64,000 nucleotides of DNA from assembly GCF_000348745.1 (NCBI RefSeq), contig NC_020812.1:372001-436000 (forward strand). Direction: 5' to 3'. Of the stretch, positions 21,432 to 29,957 are shown in pieces. Each line of letters begins with the position of its first letter. Position 1 is the stretch's first letter. Below the pieces are notes generated by a model. That model had not been told where the DNA came from. It saw nothing but the letters and a program-made list of their open reading frames with translations, and did not search any database. Origin of the DNA: Micavibrio aeruginosavorus EPB. Lineage in GTDB: Bacteria > Pseudomonadota > Alphaproteobacteria > Micavibrionales > Micavibrionaceae. The position numbers were made by a program, and so were the translations under genes.

Positions 21432-22205
21432 TTAGCGCGCAATCAGCACGTGATAGAAATGGTACGAACCGGCAATGGACTGGTTCGCCGACGGGGCGTT
21501 GGCGGTGTCGGCAAAGGCGTTATCGCTGTTGGCTTCGCGAGCGCAGGCGGCTTTTAATCCCGGTTCGCTCAGTTCGGCCTGCCACGTATTGTTAAATGTT
21601 CCGGTGTAATACAGCCCGGCATAGGGCCCGTCGACGAATGTGGGCATCGGGTCGATGCCCAGCTTCTTGTTGATGGCCGCGCAAACATCGGCGCTGATAA
21701 AACCGATCCATAAAATCAGATCCTGATCCGTGGCATCGTTGCCGCCGATATCCAGCATGCGGGCGTCGCCACCAAAGACGGGCAGTCCATACCCATCCTT
21801 GTCGTCATGTTCGTCATCCAGCCATTGCGCTGGGATGGATGTAAACGATATGCCGCCGCCGTTCGGTGCAAACACGTCACAATGCCCGTCTGTGGGGGCG
21901 GCCGCATTGTCGGAATTTGTGATGGATGCGTTTTCGAAATTCAATTCGCTTTCGGAACAATTGCGCGACAACAGACGATTGATGGCGCGGTCATGTTTGG
22001 ATGCGTAATCCAGGATTTCGGTTGCCGATAAATCGGCCCGGCGGTTGGCGATGTTGCCGCCGCCTTGTTGTGCGCCACGGCTGAACGTGAACATCAGGGC
22101 GGTGAACAGCACCACGCCAATCAGAACGATAAAAAAGGCATTGCCCGCCTCGGTCGGGCGGGGGGGCTGGTTGGGGCGTGCGTTATTCAGCCGCTTCACC
22201 ATCAT
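21432..22205 (-). CDS. Pilin-like membrane protein in the Dot/Icm-like cluster
   Basis: A 257-residue protein with a short basic N-terminus, then EAGNAFFIVLIGVVLFTALMF at about residues 19-39. That single hydrophobic helix with a Glu-containing lead resembles type IV prepilin-like sequences. The extracytoplasmic part has two paired-looking cysteines (NCSESE, HCDVF) and more (VCAAIN, ACARE). The start overlaps the end of dotL by 23 bases, so translation is probably coupled. No exact family was recognised. A role in the same secretion apparatus is inferred from position only. Confidence 0.75.
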   Translation of the reverse strand: MMVKRLNNARPNQPPRPTEAGNAFFIVLIGVVLFTALMFTFSRGAQQGGGNIANRRADLSATEILDYASKHDRAINRLLSRNCSESELNFENASITNSDNAAAPTDGHCDVFAPNGGGISFTSIPAQWLDDEHDDKDGYGLPVFGGDARMLDIGGNDATDQDLILWIGFISADVCAAINKKLGIDPMPTFVDGPYAGLYYTGTFNNTWQAELSEPGLKAACAREANSDNAFADTANAPSANQSIAGSYHFYHVLIAR

Positions 22206-24774
22206 CCGTACCTTTAATCAGGTTCTTACGCGCGGCTTCGCCCGCTTTTTTCAGGATGTCCTGCGTTTCTGCATCCAATCCGCTTTGGTTCGGTGCGGCT
22301 TGTTGCTCTTGCGTCGGTTGTGCGCCGGGGAGGGCCGTGCCATCGCCCGCCGCATCGACCAGTTCGTCCCAGCTGAGCGGACGCTCGACAGGGGGTTGGG
22401 CAGGGGCTTGCGTTTGTTGTTGCTGGGGCGGTGTCGCCGCCTGCGTTTCGCCTGATGAGCTTCCGGGAGCCTTTGTAAAGAAGCCCATCGGGTTTGCGCC
22501 TGTTTGCGCGCTGGTTTGCGGTGCGGGTTGATCCGGTGCTGATGGGGCTTGTTGTGCCGGTGTGGCCGGTGTGTCGGTGGCTGGGGTGCTGGCAGTGGCC
22601 TCACCCTTCGACTTGCTCAGGATCTGTTGCATCGGGTTAAAGCCCGGTTGCTGCACCACCGGTTCGGCCGGGCGTGTCGCGGTCAATGGCGGCATGGTTG
22701 CGGCGGGCTGGTTGGTGATTTGATTGTTTGTCTGTGCGGCGGCTTCGGCCTGAATACGTTCGGCCGGTCCCGCGCTGGTGGATCCGCTGACGCTGGCATC
22801 ACCGTTCATCACGGCGATCGAGGCCACGGCGGCCATACCGGCGGTGACGCCCGCGCCAAGAACGGGCAGAGCGGCCTGATATGTCGTATCCATCGCCGTG
22901 ATTTCTTTCGGCGTTTTGGTCTGTACGTCGGCTTTCAACGCGGTCCATGTCTTGTGAACCATCAGGTCGCGCAGTTTAGTAATCGACGGCGCGTTGGTCA
23001 GCAATGTTTCATCGGTCGGCGGCAAAGCCATGAAGCGCGTAACGCGCATCGCCTTGGCGTGGCCGGGGTTGGAGTAGAAAATGGCGGTGTCAATCACGCC
23101 TGTACCAAACGAAATAACGGCCTGGCCTTCTTTGAAGGCTTTCAACCCGTCATAGCTGGCTTTGGATCGGATTTGCAGACCAGCTTGTTTGTTGTCGTAG
23201 TAAGACCCCACGCTGCGATCGCCGGACAGCTGGAAGCCGGATGCTTCCATGACCAGTTCGGAACCAACGGTCTTTTCAAAAAATTCTTTGGTCTGTGTCG
23301 GGTCTTCCAGTTTGCCGAAAATTTTAATGTTACAGTTCGCAGTGATGGAACGCGCTTCTTCCTTCACGCGTTTTTCTAGCGCGGGCAAATCCTGTGCCGA
23401 ATAAATCAGGCAGAAGCCCAGCGAACGGGCCTGCGCCGCCATAACGGCCATACCTTGCGCGGTATAGTAACCAACTTCGTCAAACACCACCATGAACGGG
23501 GTGGATGAGTGCGTGGGTTTGTTTTCAATGACGGTTGCGGATTCCCCTTCAACGGTGGAGCCCAGCGTCGAGCCCATCATGCCCTTCAATGTCGCGGCAA
23601 CGATTTTACCGAGGTTGGCGGTTTCGTCCGATGATTTTTCCAACGCCGGAATCAGAACGACCAGAATACGACGGTTCAAAACCACGTCGACCATTTCAAC
23701 GTCGGCGGCTTGGGAGTCGAAGATGTAACCGTAATCATCGCCCAACGATTGAAGGGAACGCGTAAACTGCATCGCCAGATAACCGTGCTGCTGGCGTGCG
23801 GTTGTGGTGTCGATCATCGGCTGATCCGGGCCAGCGGGTTTTTCGCGGCCCGTATCATCAAATGCCGCATCCACATAACCCGGCAGCGTGTCCAGATAAC
23901 CGCGAATGGAAGAGCGCAGTTTTTCCGGCAAAGCCTGGTCGCGCGACAAACGGATAACGTTGTTCAGGTTCAGATATTCACGAATGGTGCTGACCGACAG
24001 CGGCATTTCCTGGTGCGCGCGTTTCCATGTCAGCGCCGGCATGAGCGAGCCGACCAACGATACCGCACGTTCTTTCCACATGGCGTTATCGCCTTCGGCT
24101 TCCGGCATCAGGCTGACCAGCATGTTGGTCAGGTACGATGCGGAGCCGGAGCTGAACGGGTTCATCGTGTTGGACGGCGCGCGGCTGTCCGAGTTCCCGG
24201 TCATGTAGTTCAGGACCAGCAAATCGTCGTCACGGCCAAAACGGCGCACGAGCGAGGAGAGGGACGACCACAAATCCGTATCGGCCTTACCGTCGACGTA
24301 AACGAAACCCGATCCCCATGACAACGCGTTCGTCACCATGGATTTCAGGCCTTCGGTTTTACCGGAACCGGTGGTGCCCAGATACAGAACGTGGGTCCGG
24401 GCGTCGCTGTTGGTAAACCAGACTTCTTCGTTGGTTTTTTCCATGTTGCCCAGATACAGAATGCCTTCGCCCTTGCCGCTGCGGCCCGGGCCCTTGTTAT
24501 TCGCATCCGGATATTTCGAACCCATCGGCAATTTGAACGCGATGGCACGGTCCGATTTTTTCAGCCACCAGAAATACAGCAGCGCCGCAACCATAACCAG
24601 GTCGCCCGCCGCGGCAAAGCCCGGTGAGAAATAAATGCCGCCCGCCGCCATGGTGAAAATGGCGGTCGAGTTGGATGGCTTGCGCATCCATTCCGCAACG
24701 CGCACCAGCCAGGGGCGGGTGTCGCGCAGGAGGTCGGTATGTTTCTTGCCGTACTTTCGTGTATCGAGGGCCAT
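22183..24774 (-). CDS. dotL: Type IVB secretion coupling ATPase, DotL/IcmO-like
   Basis: An 863-residue TraD/VirD4-class ATPase that delivers substrates to the secretion channel. Two N-terminal membrane helices span ~38-70. The LGNMEKTNEEVWFTNSD block, typical of IcmO, lies at ~108-124. Walker A GTTGSGKT is at 133-140. The Walker B region FMVVFDEVGYY lies mid-protein and is followed by the AQARSLGFCLIYSAQDLP segment. After ~680 the sequence becomes an Ala/Pro/Gln-rich tail of nearly 200 residues, where Legionella DotL carries its adaptor-binding extension. A DotM-like gene lies upstream with one gene between. Confidence 0.92.
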   Translation of the reverse strand: MALDTRKYGKKHTDLLRDTRPWLVRVAEWMRKPSNSTAIFTMAAGGIYFSPGFAAAGDLVMVAALLYFWWLKKSDRAIAFKLPMGSKYPDANNKGPGRSGKGEGILYLGNMEKTNEEVWFTNSDARTHVLYLGTTGSGKTEGLKSMVTNALSWGSGFVYVDGKADTDLWSSLSSLVRRFGRDDDLLVLNYMTGNSDSRAPSNTMNPFSSGSASYLTNMLVSLMPEAEGDNAMWKERAVSLVGSLMPALTWKRAHQEMPLSVSTIREYLNLNNVIRLSRDQALPEKLRSSIRGYLDTLPGYVDAAFDDTGREKPAGPDQPMIDTTTARQQHGYLAMQFTRSLQSLGDDYGYIFDSQAADVEMVDVVLNRRILVVLIPALEKSSDETANLGKIVAATLKGMMGSTLGSTVEGESATVIENKPTHSSTPFMVVFDEVGYYTAQGMAVMAAQARSLGFCLIYSAQDLPALEKRVKEEARSITANCNIKIFGKLEDPTQTKEFFEKTVGSELVMEASGFQLSGDRSVGSYYDNKQAGLQIRSKASYDGLKAFKEGQAVISFGTGVIDTAIFYSNPGHAKAMRVTRFMALPPTDETLLTNAPSITKLRDLMVHKTWTALKADVQTKTPKEITAMDTTYQAALPVLGAGVTAGMAAVASIAVMNGDASVSGSTSAGPAERIQAEAAAQTNNQITNQPAATMPPLTATRPAEPVVQQPGFNPMQQILSKSKGEATASTPATDTPATPAQQAPSAPDQPAPQTSAQTGANPMGFFTKAPGSSSGETQAATPPQQQQTQAPAQPPVERPLSWDELVDAAGDGTALPGAQPTQEQQAAPNQSGLDAETQDILKKAGEAARKNLIKGTDDGEAAE

Positions 24775-24853
24775 TTTCGGTCCGGGCTTTCTTCAGTGTG
24801 GCGCGTCATGCGCCGTTTACTTTGTTCGTGTCGTTATACGCGTGTTGGTTTTT

Positions 24854-25435
24854 TTACTGTCCAACGGATCGTAAGTAATCATCCGCCGAAATCGGTGCGC
24901 CGGCTTCCGGGCGTGCTGTGGCGGGGGTGTTTGTGGTGGCGCTGGCCGTGGCCATGCTGGTTGCCGATTGCGGCGGGACCGGGCGGCCCGATGTTAAGGC
25001 GATGTTCAATGCAATCACAATGACTGCGGCGACAATGATGCCAGCGAAAATTTTTCCGGCCTTGCCGTTGTCGGCGTGTTTTGTCTGGTACAGGGCGGGC
25101 AGGGTGTTGCTGCGATATTCGCCGTTGCTGACGGGGCGCAATTGGCCGCGGGCCTGTTCCATTGCGCGGCTGGCGGCTTGCAGGGCGGCAACGGCCCGGC
25201 CACGATTGTCGAACGGGGCGATGTCATGCACATCCCCGCGCGGTGTTTTCAAAACCAGAAGGAAATTATTGTCATCCTGCTTGCGCAGTTCCAGCGCGGA
25301 CGCGCGCGCATGGCCCAATTCCATCTGCCACACGGTTGGCGTGACAGCATCCAGCAAAGACAGGATCAGCGTGCCATCAACAACACTGGCCGTTGATGAA
25401 TAATTACCCGTCAAATTGGTGAACAGCGATTTCAT
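24854..25435 (-). CDS. Single-helix membrane protein between dotM and dotL
   Basis: A 193-residue protein. The N-terminal ~110 residues look like a compact cytoplasmic domain (paired strands, a central DNNFLLVLKTPRGD). One transmembrane helix follows at about 128-147, then a Thr/Ala/Pro-rich extracytoplasmic tail. No similarity to DotN, IcmS or IcmW was recognised. It lies 39 bp from the DotM-like gene and 79 bp from dotL on the same strand. It is a candidate lineage-specific component of the coupling complex. That role is inferred only from context. Confidence 0.75.
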   Translation of the reverse strand: MKSLFTNLTGNYSSTASVVDGTLILSLLDAVTPTVWQMELGHARASALELRKQDDNNFLLVLKTPRGDVHDIAPFDNRGRAVAALQAASRAMEQARGQLRPVSNGEYRSNTLPALYQTKHADNGKAGKIFAGIIVAAVIVIALNIALTSGRPVPPQSATSMATASATTNTPATARPEAGAPISADDYLRSVGQ

Positions 25436-25474
25436 GGTGTCATCGTCCTTTGTGTCTTGAATCTTTTCACGTGG

Positions 25475-26689
25475 TTATTTCTTGCCGCTGCCTTTGGGCT
25501 TTTTCAGGCCGCGCTTGCCGCCCTTGTAATCCAGTTGCGGCACCGGACGCGCACGGTCGGATGCCATGTAATCGCGGATCACCTGCACGGCGCCCTCGAC
25601 CTTCGGGCGCGGGATTGGGCGTTGGGTCATTTTTTCGGCCTTGTAATGGGCCATCGCCCCCAGACCTTCCATGTGGAAGGCCTGCCGCCCCAGATTGTTC
25701 AGCGGATACCACAGCGTGCGGTCATGCGCGCGCAGCCAGACGAATTGCGCCGGGGCCAGAACGCCACCCTCTTCGCGGGCGGTGGCCATGGCGCGCAGCA
25801 TTGCGGTGGTATGGAACGCGTGCTGGTTGGCGCGGCTGAGGACCAGACCGGCCAGATCTTTGTTCTTCAAAACCTTGCGGGCATCGCTGACCAGCTTGCG
25901 GTCCTTCGACAACTGCAATCCTTTTTCAAACGACCAGCATGCTGCAATCCGACCCATCATGGCATCGCCATCGCTCCGTTTACGTGACGCCTTCAGGCAG
26001 AACGCAGCCAGCAAAACCTGTTTGTAATCGGGCAGTTTCATCCATCCCTGCCACCGCGGGCCCAGTTGACGGGCGAACGCCATGTACGCGGCACCTTCGT
26101 CAATTTTTCCATCCGGCATCGGGACGTTGTTATAGGCCAACCATTCTTCCGGCCCCAACGCTTCGGCAAAGGCGGGCAATTCGGATGGCACCGGCGATCC
26201 CGGCGGGCGCGGTGGTTGTGTGGACGGGTTGAAATTCACGAACGGGGCAACAGCGGGGAAGTTTTTCGCCTGCGCGCGGATCAGCCCGTTCAAATCCAGC
26301 TTGCGGCGGTTGTTGGTGCCGGGGCCATACATCTGGCACCACAATGCAATCGCGGCCAGAATAGCGATGAAGATATATTTGAACGGGGCCATCGACATCG
26401 TGCCGATATAGCTGACGTTCAGCGCGTTCAATTCCCGTTTCGGGATTGTGGCAATGGCGTCTTTGGCTTCCTTGAAATTAAAATCCTGCCCTTGAAAATT
26501 GACCGAGTAATCATCCGGCACAACCAACGACACAACCGACATCTCCGCCCAGCGGATCCATCGGAATGCGTCCTTCACCGTGTATTCGTTGAAATACCAG
26601 AACAGGATAAACAGGCAGAAGAACACCACCGCCAGAATGGAATAACCGACGGCGTTTTCGCTGGTCGTATTGGAAGCCTTATCGGACAA
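25475..26689 (-). CDS. dotM: Type IVB secretion protein DotM/IcmP-like
   Basis: A protein of about 404 residues that partners DotL in the coupling subcomplex. Two transmembrane helices lie near the N-terminus (YSILAVVFFCLFILFW and the one around FKYIFIAILAAIALW), followed by a large cytoplasmic domain. The DotM signature is at the C-terminal end: AFHTTAMLRAMATAREEGG, then FVWLRAHDRTLWYPLNNLGRQ. The start was chosen at TTG (26689) because GGAGAG lies six bases upstream. A TTG at 26728 gives 13 more residues. It is the first gene of the minus-strand cluster and divergent from tetR. Confidence 0.88.
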   Translation of the reverse strand: MSDKASNTTSENAVGYSILAVVFFCLFILFWYFNEYTVKDAFRWIRWAEMSVVSLVVPDDYSVNFQGQDFNFKEAKDAIATIPKRELNALNVSYIGTMSMAPFKYIFIAILAAIALWCQMYGPGTNNRRKLDLNGLIRAQAKNFPAVAPFVNFNPSTQPPRPPGSPVPSELPAFAEALGPEEWLAYNNVPMPDGKIDEGAAYMAFARQLGPRWQGWMKLPDYKQVLLAAFCLKASRKRSDGDAMMGRIAACWSFEKGLQLSKDRKLVSDARKVLKNKDLAGLVLSRANQHAFHTTAMLRAMATAREEGGVLAPAQFVWLRAHDRTLWYPLNNLGRQAFHMEGLGAMAHYKAEKMTQRPIPRPKVEGAVQVIRDYMASDRARPVPQLDYKGGKRGLKKPKGSGKK

Positions 26690-27004
26690 AGCACTCTCCG
26701 TCAGGTGCGCCGTTTGGGGCGGGCGCAAACATGGTGAATTGGTATGTAAACTCGGGGGAGCCAGAGCCCACGGACCGCGCCCTTCGGCACGGATGATGAA
26801 CGGACCCCAAACCCTTCATAGGATAGCAGAAAAACCCGATTTTTACCAAGTCCCACGACCCTGAAAAGACATAAAAAAACCTGTGGCGGGGTGCAGTTTA
26901 TGAAAACATATCCCTTGGGTGTAAAACACAGAGTTTTCTTGTGATTGTTGGCCGTGATGGGTACAGTCGCCATTCCCTTTAAATCGATGGAGCCCGGCAT
27001 TCCC

Positions 27005-27631
27005 ATGGCTGAAACTGCCTGCGCCACTGCGACCGAATTTAACCCGAAACGTGACGCCATCATGGTCGCGGCCACGCGCCTGTTTCTGGAGCGTGGTTAT
27101 TCCGGGACCAGTATGGAAGCCATTGCCGAGGCCGCCCCGGTGTCGAAACCGACGCTGTACACCCATTTCCGCGATAAAAACGACCTGTTTGCCGCCGTTG
27201 TGATGCAACGCTGCGAAGCGTTTCTGGCCAATATGGAAGGGCTTTTGGATCACGCGCTGGAGCCGGATCTGGCGCTGCGCCCGCTGGCGACAAAATTCAT
27301 CGAAATGATCCATGACGAGGAGGCGCTGGCCCTCTATCGCACCGTGATTTTCGAATGGCGGCAGTTCCCGGAGCTGGGCCAAGGGTTTTACGATTGCGGC
27401 CCGTGCAAGGCGCACAACATGCTGGCCGCCTATCTGCAGCATCAGCACGAGCGTAAACGGATGCATGTGCCATCGCCCGTCGATGCGGCGGCCCTGTTCT
27501 TCAGCATGCTGGAGGGGGACCAGCACATGCGCTGCATGCTGGGCGTGCGCGGTCCGCTGACCCAGGCCGAGCGTGACGCGGTGGTCGATCTGGTCGTTCC
27601 CGTCTTTATTCGTGGTTTTTCAGCTATTTAG
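27005..27631 (+). CDS. TetR/AcrR family transcriptional regulator
   Basis: A 208-residue repressor-type protein. The N-terminal helix-turn-helix covers about residues 12-58 (AATRLFLERGYSGTSMEAIA, then VSKPTLYTHFRDKNDLF). The C-terminal ligand/dimer domain resembles the AefR-like group, with a QHMRCMLGVRGP segment. In-frame starts at 26945 and 26987 are possible; 27005 places the HTH at the normal distance. It is divergent from the DotM-like gene across about 315 bp, so it might control that cluster. No matching operator palindrome was pinned down. Confidence 0.85.
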   Translation: MAETACATATEFNPKRDAIMVAATRLFLERGYSGTSMEAIAEAAPVSKPTLYTHFRDKNDLFAAVVMQRCEAFLANMEGLLDHALEPDLALRPLATKFIEMIHDEEALALYRTVIFEWRQFPELGQGFYDCGPCKAHNMLAAYLQHQHERKRMHVPSPVDAAALFFSMLEGDQHMRCMLGVRGPLTQAERDAVVDLVVPVFIRGFSAI

Positions 27632-27773
27632 TGAGTTTTCGCTGGCGCGTTAGTCCGGGCTGGGTTGACCCATGCCAATACAATAGGAATTTTTTCTTGA
27701 TATAGGATTTAATTCCTGATACCCTTCCTTTCGTCTTTTGGTTCACGAACGGGAATAAAGCAGGGGGCACGAA

Positions 27774-28616
27774 GTGATGTTGTGCAGGGTTGGATATGGT
27801 GTGCGGGGTGAATTTTTTGGGATGGGGGCCGATGCCGGCCCCACCGACCTGTCGTTAAAGGCGGTTTTGCCCTCCACTGTCGCCGATCTCGACGCCACGA
27901 TGGTGGGCAGTTACGCCGGAACCGGCACGACATGGGCCAATCTGGTCGCAAGCCCGGCGGATGGGGCGGCGCAAACCGCGTATGATTTTTCACGTGGTGA
28001 TGGCACGACGGGCACAACCTATCCCACTTTTACGGGCACGGCGGGGGATGCGGCGGCGTATTTTGCGCTGGACGGTGGTGATTATTTCCGTCTGGCCAGC
28101 GGGACCAACACGGCTTTTTTACAAAACCTGACCAAAACAACGGGCGGGGCTGATTTCTGGTTGGGCTTTGCTGTGCGCGGCGCGGACTGGTCCGGCGTGC
28201 AACGCTTGTTTAATGGCGGTGCGGATTCGGCACCCGCCGGATGGTGCAGCGCCTATGTGAATGGCGGTATCGTATATCTGGCGCAACGCGGAACCAGCGC
28301 GGCCTCGGTCTCATCCGGCGTGGTCCTGTCCACCAACACCGACTATCTGATTTTAATATCGCACAGCCACGCCAACAACCGCACGCGGTTCTGGATCAAT
28401 TCAACCACCGCCGTTTCGGTGACGCATAATTTCAGCACGAACACTTCGGCCATGCCGTTGATGGCGGCCTATGCCGAAACCGACGCCGGGTTTGCGTTGA
28501 AAAACGGGGCCCGGGTCTATGGCCTGTATATCGGGAACGAAGACCTGGACAACACCAAGGCCGCGGCCCTGATCACCGCCCTGGAAACCCGGCACGGGCG
28601 CAATTACGCCACATAA
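27774..28616 (+). CDS. LamG/concanavalin-like domain protein
   Basis: A 280-residue protein rich in Gly, Thr, Ala and Asn, with the beta-strand periodicity of a concanavalin A-like (LamG-type) jelly roll: YFALDGGDYFRL, DFWLGFAVRG, DYLILISHSHANNRTRFWIN, GARVYGLYIGN. Such single-domain proteins occur in phage tails and as surface proteins. No canonical signal peptide is clear. The start may be internal (MGADAGPTD). It is preceded by an AT-rich promoter-like stretch with AGGAATT...AATTCCT arms. It sits immediately before the tRNA-Thr insertion site. Confidence 0.65.
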   Translation: MMLCRVGYGVRGEFFGMGADAGPTDLSLKAVLPSTVADLDATMVGSYAGTGTTWANLVASPADGAAQTAYDFSRGDGTTGTTYPTFTGTAGDAAAYFALDGGDYFRLASGTNTAFLQNLTKTTGGADFWLGFAVRGADWSGVQRLFNGGADSAPAGWCSAYVNGGIVYLAQRGTSAASVSSGVVLSTNTDYLILISHSHANNRTRFWINSTTAVSVTHNFSTNTSAMPLMAAYAETDAGFALKNGARVYGLYIGNEDLDNTKAAALITALETRHGRNYAT

Positions 28617-28715
28617 GGGCAAAAAATCCGGATTTTGCCCGGGGATTGCGTCATTTTCCCAATTGAAAACCGCATCCCCCCCCGGTATAAAGGCCGGGTT
28701 CGCCCTTCACGGCGC

Positions 28716-28790
28716 GCCGGCGTAGCACAGCGGTAGTGCAGCGGTTTTGTAAACCGAAGGTCGGGAGTTCAATCCTCTCCGCCGGCACCA
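28716..28790 (+). tRNA. tRNA-Thr (anticodon TGT)
   Basis: A full cloverleaf can be drawn. Acceptor GCCGGCG pairs with CGCCGGC, anticodon loop TTTGTAA carries TGT, and the T-arm GGGAG-TTCAATC-CTCTCC is followed by discriminator A and an encoded CCA. Its 3' end is the left border of the small insertion at 28764-29987. Confidence 0.95.
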
Positions 28791-28793
28791 TTT
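28764..28793 (+). repeat. Left attachment repeat (attL) within tRNA-Thr
   Basis: This 30-bp segment covers the T-arm, acceptor strand, CCA and TTT. 29 of 30 bases match 29958-29987. Confidence 0.82.
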
Positions 28794-28921
28794 TCCCTTT
28801 CAGGGGACAATTTCCACTGCATGATGATCAATAGAGACTGTACGGAATTTTAGGATTCTGGTTCGCAAAAACTTAATATTTTTCTAGTCTAAACGGACTT
28901 CAAATTTATCGGGGCTGGCCA

Positions 28922-29227
28922 ATGGTTAAAAAAAAGCAAGATGAATGCACGAATGTCTATTATGGAATACATTCGCAGACAAATGAGGTCAGGAGTGTAT
29001 GGGTTACACGCGATGGAAGAATGTCGAGTGGCTTAACGCAAAGCCATTATCTGATGCCGGGTCGTGATGTGCGTGATGAACTAATAATAGTTTTTGGATT
29101 ATCTGATGCCGTGAGTATCGCGCCCCATATGCTGCAATCAGATCATGCGAAACAAGTAATTGCAGATTTGGAGAAAAAAGCCGAGCAAATGAAGGCGGCA
29201 AAAGAAGCTGAAGAAGAACACCCTTGA
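28922..29227 (+). CDS. Insertion gene A: small soluble protein of unknown function
   Basis: A 101-residue protein with a lysine-rich start, an N-terminal half that looks beta-rich (NVYYGIHSQTNEVRSVWVTRDG), and a C-terminal charged helix (AKQVIADLEKKAEQMKAAKEAEEE). No family was recognised. Codon use is AT-richer than the chromosome. Its TGA overlaps the ATG of the next gene by one base (TGATG), so the pair is probably translated together. No convincing Shine-Dalgarno precedes it. Confidence 0.65.
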   Translation: MVKKKQDECTNVYYGIHSQTNEVRSVWVTRDGRMSSGLTQSHYLMPGRDVRDELIIVFGLSDAVSIAPHMLQSDHAKQVIADLEKKAEQMKAAKEAEEEHP

Positions 29228-29844
29228 TGAATACAGATATCAGCGATATGCAGCGCGTTGTTCAGAACAAAAGCGTGGAGAGTGAAGCCTACAAGAAACA
29301 GTTACATATTTGGTTGGGGGTTGGTTCCGCAGGCGGAGCGATTTCTATGGTGTCTTTGGCTACAAGCTTGCCGGACCCATCTTCTACGCTTGTTTTTCTT
29401 CAACTATCTCTGTGGTCCTTTCTTGTGGGTGTGGTGGGTGCTGGAGCCAGCTTGCTTTTTCTTTCATTGCGGGCAGATGCGCTTGGGGAACATTATGCCG
29501 CTGCTCATAATCGAGATCAGCTGAACACAGCGGTTAAGGTTATACCTGTAGTGATTTCTTCGCCGCAACGATTGGCAGATGACGCAAATCAAGAGCGCAA
29601 CATAATGATCGAAAAATCGCAAAAGGAACACAATCAAGCAGAGAGGGCATGGAAATTTAGTCGGTGGTATAAAGGCGCATGGGTGATAAGCCTTTCTGTA
29701 TCGGCGGCGGCTTTTATTTTTGGTTTTGCATGGCCATTGACCCAGATTAGTTTCTTTGAGACCTCTTTGTACTGTCATGAGAATGCAAAGTGTACACAGG
29801 AGCCTGTAAATGCCGATTTTTCAGGAGCGCAGCAGGAGCAATAG
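29227..29844 (+). CDS. Insertion gene B: three-helix membrane protein of unknown function
   Basis: A 205-residue protein. Two hydrophobic helices lie at about 27-48 and 55-80, a charged cytoplasmic-looking stretch at 85-145 contains a predicted coiled segment (ANQERNIMIEKSQKEHNQAER), and a third helix follows at about 153-175. The tail has two cysteines (YCHENAKC). No family match was recognised. It is the second gene of the tRNA-Thr insertion and translationally coupled to gene A. A small-protein partner with a membrane protein resembles the format of some toxin or phage-exclusion pairs, but nothing in the sequence proves such a role. Confidence 0.7.
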   Translation: MNTDISDMQRVVQNKSVESEAYKKQLHIWLGVGSAGGAISMVSLATSLPDPSSTLVFLQLSLWSFLVGVVGAGASLLFLSLRADALGEHYAAAHNRDQLNTAVKVIPVVISSPQRLADDANQERNIMIEKSQKEHNQAERAWKFSRWYKGAWVISLSVSAAAFIFGFAWPLTQISFFETSLYCHENAKCTQEPVNADFSGAQQEQ

Positions 29845-29957
29845 GCTGTAAAGAAACAGGCGCAATCGGTAGTAACTGGAAAAAGAAGAATCTTAGGTTA
29901 AATGTACATAAACGCTGATTTCATTATTATTGCTTATGATTTTTAGACCAAAAGCTA

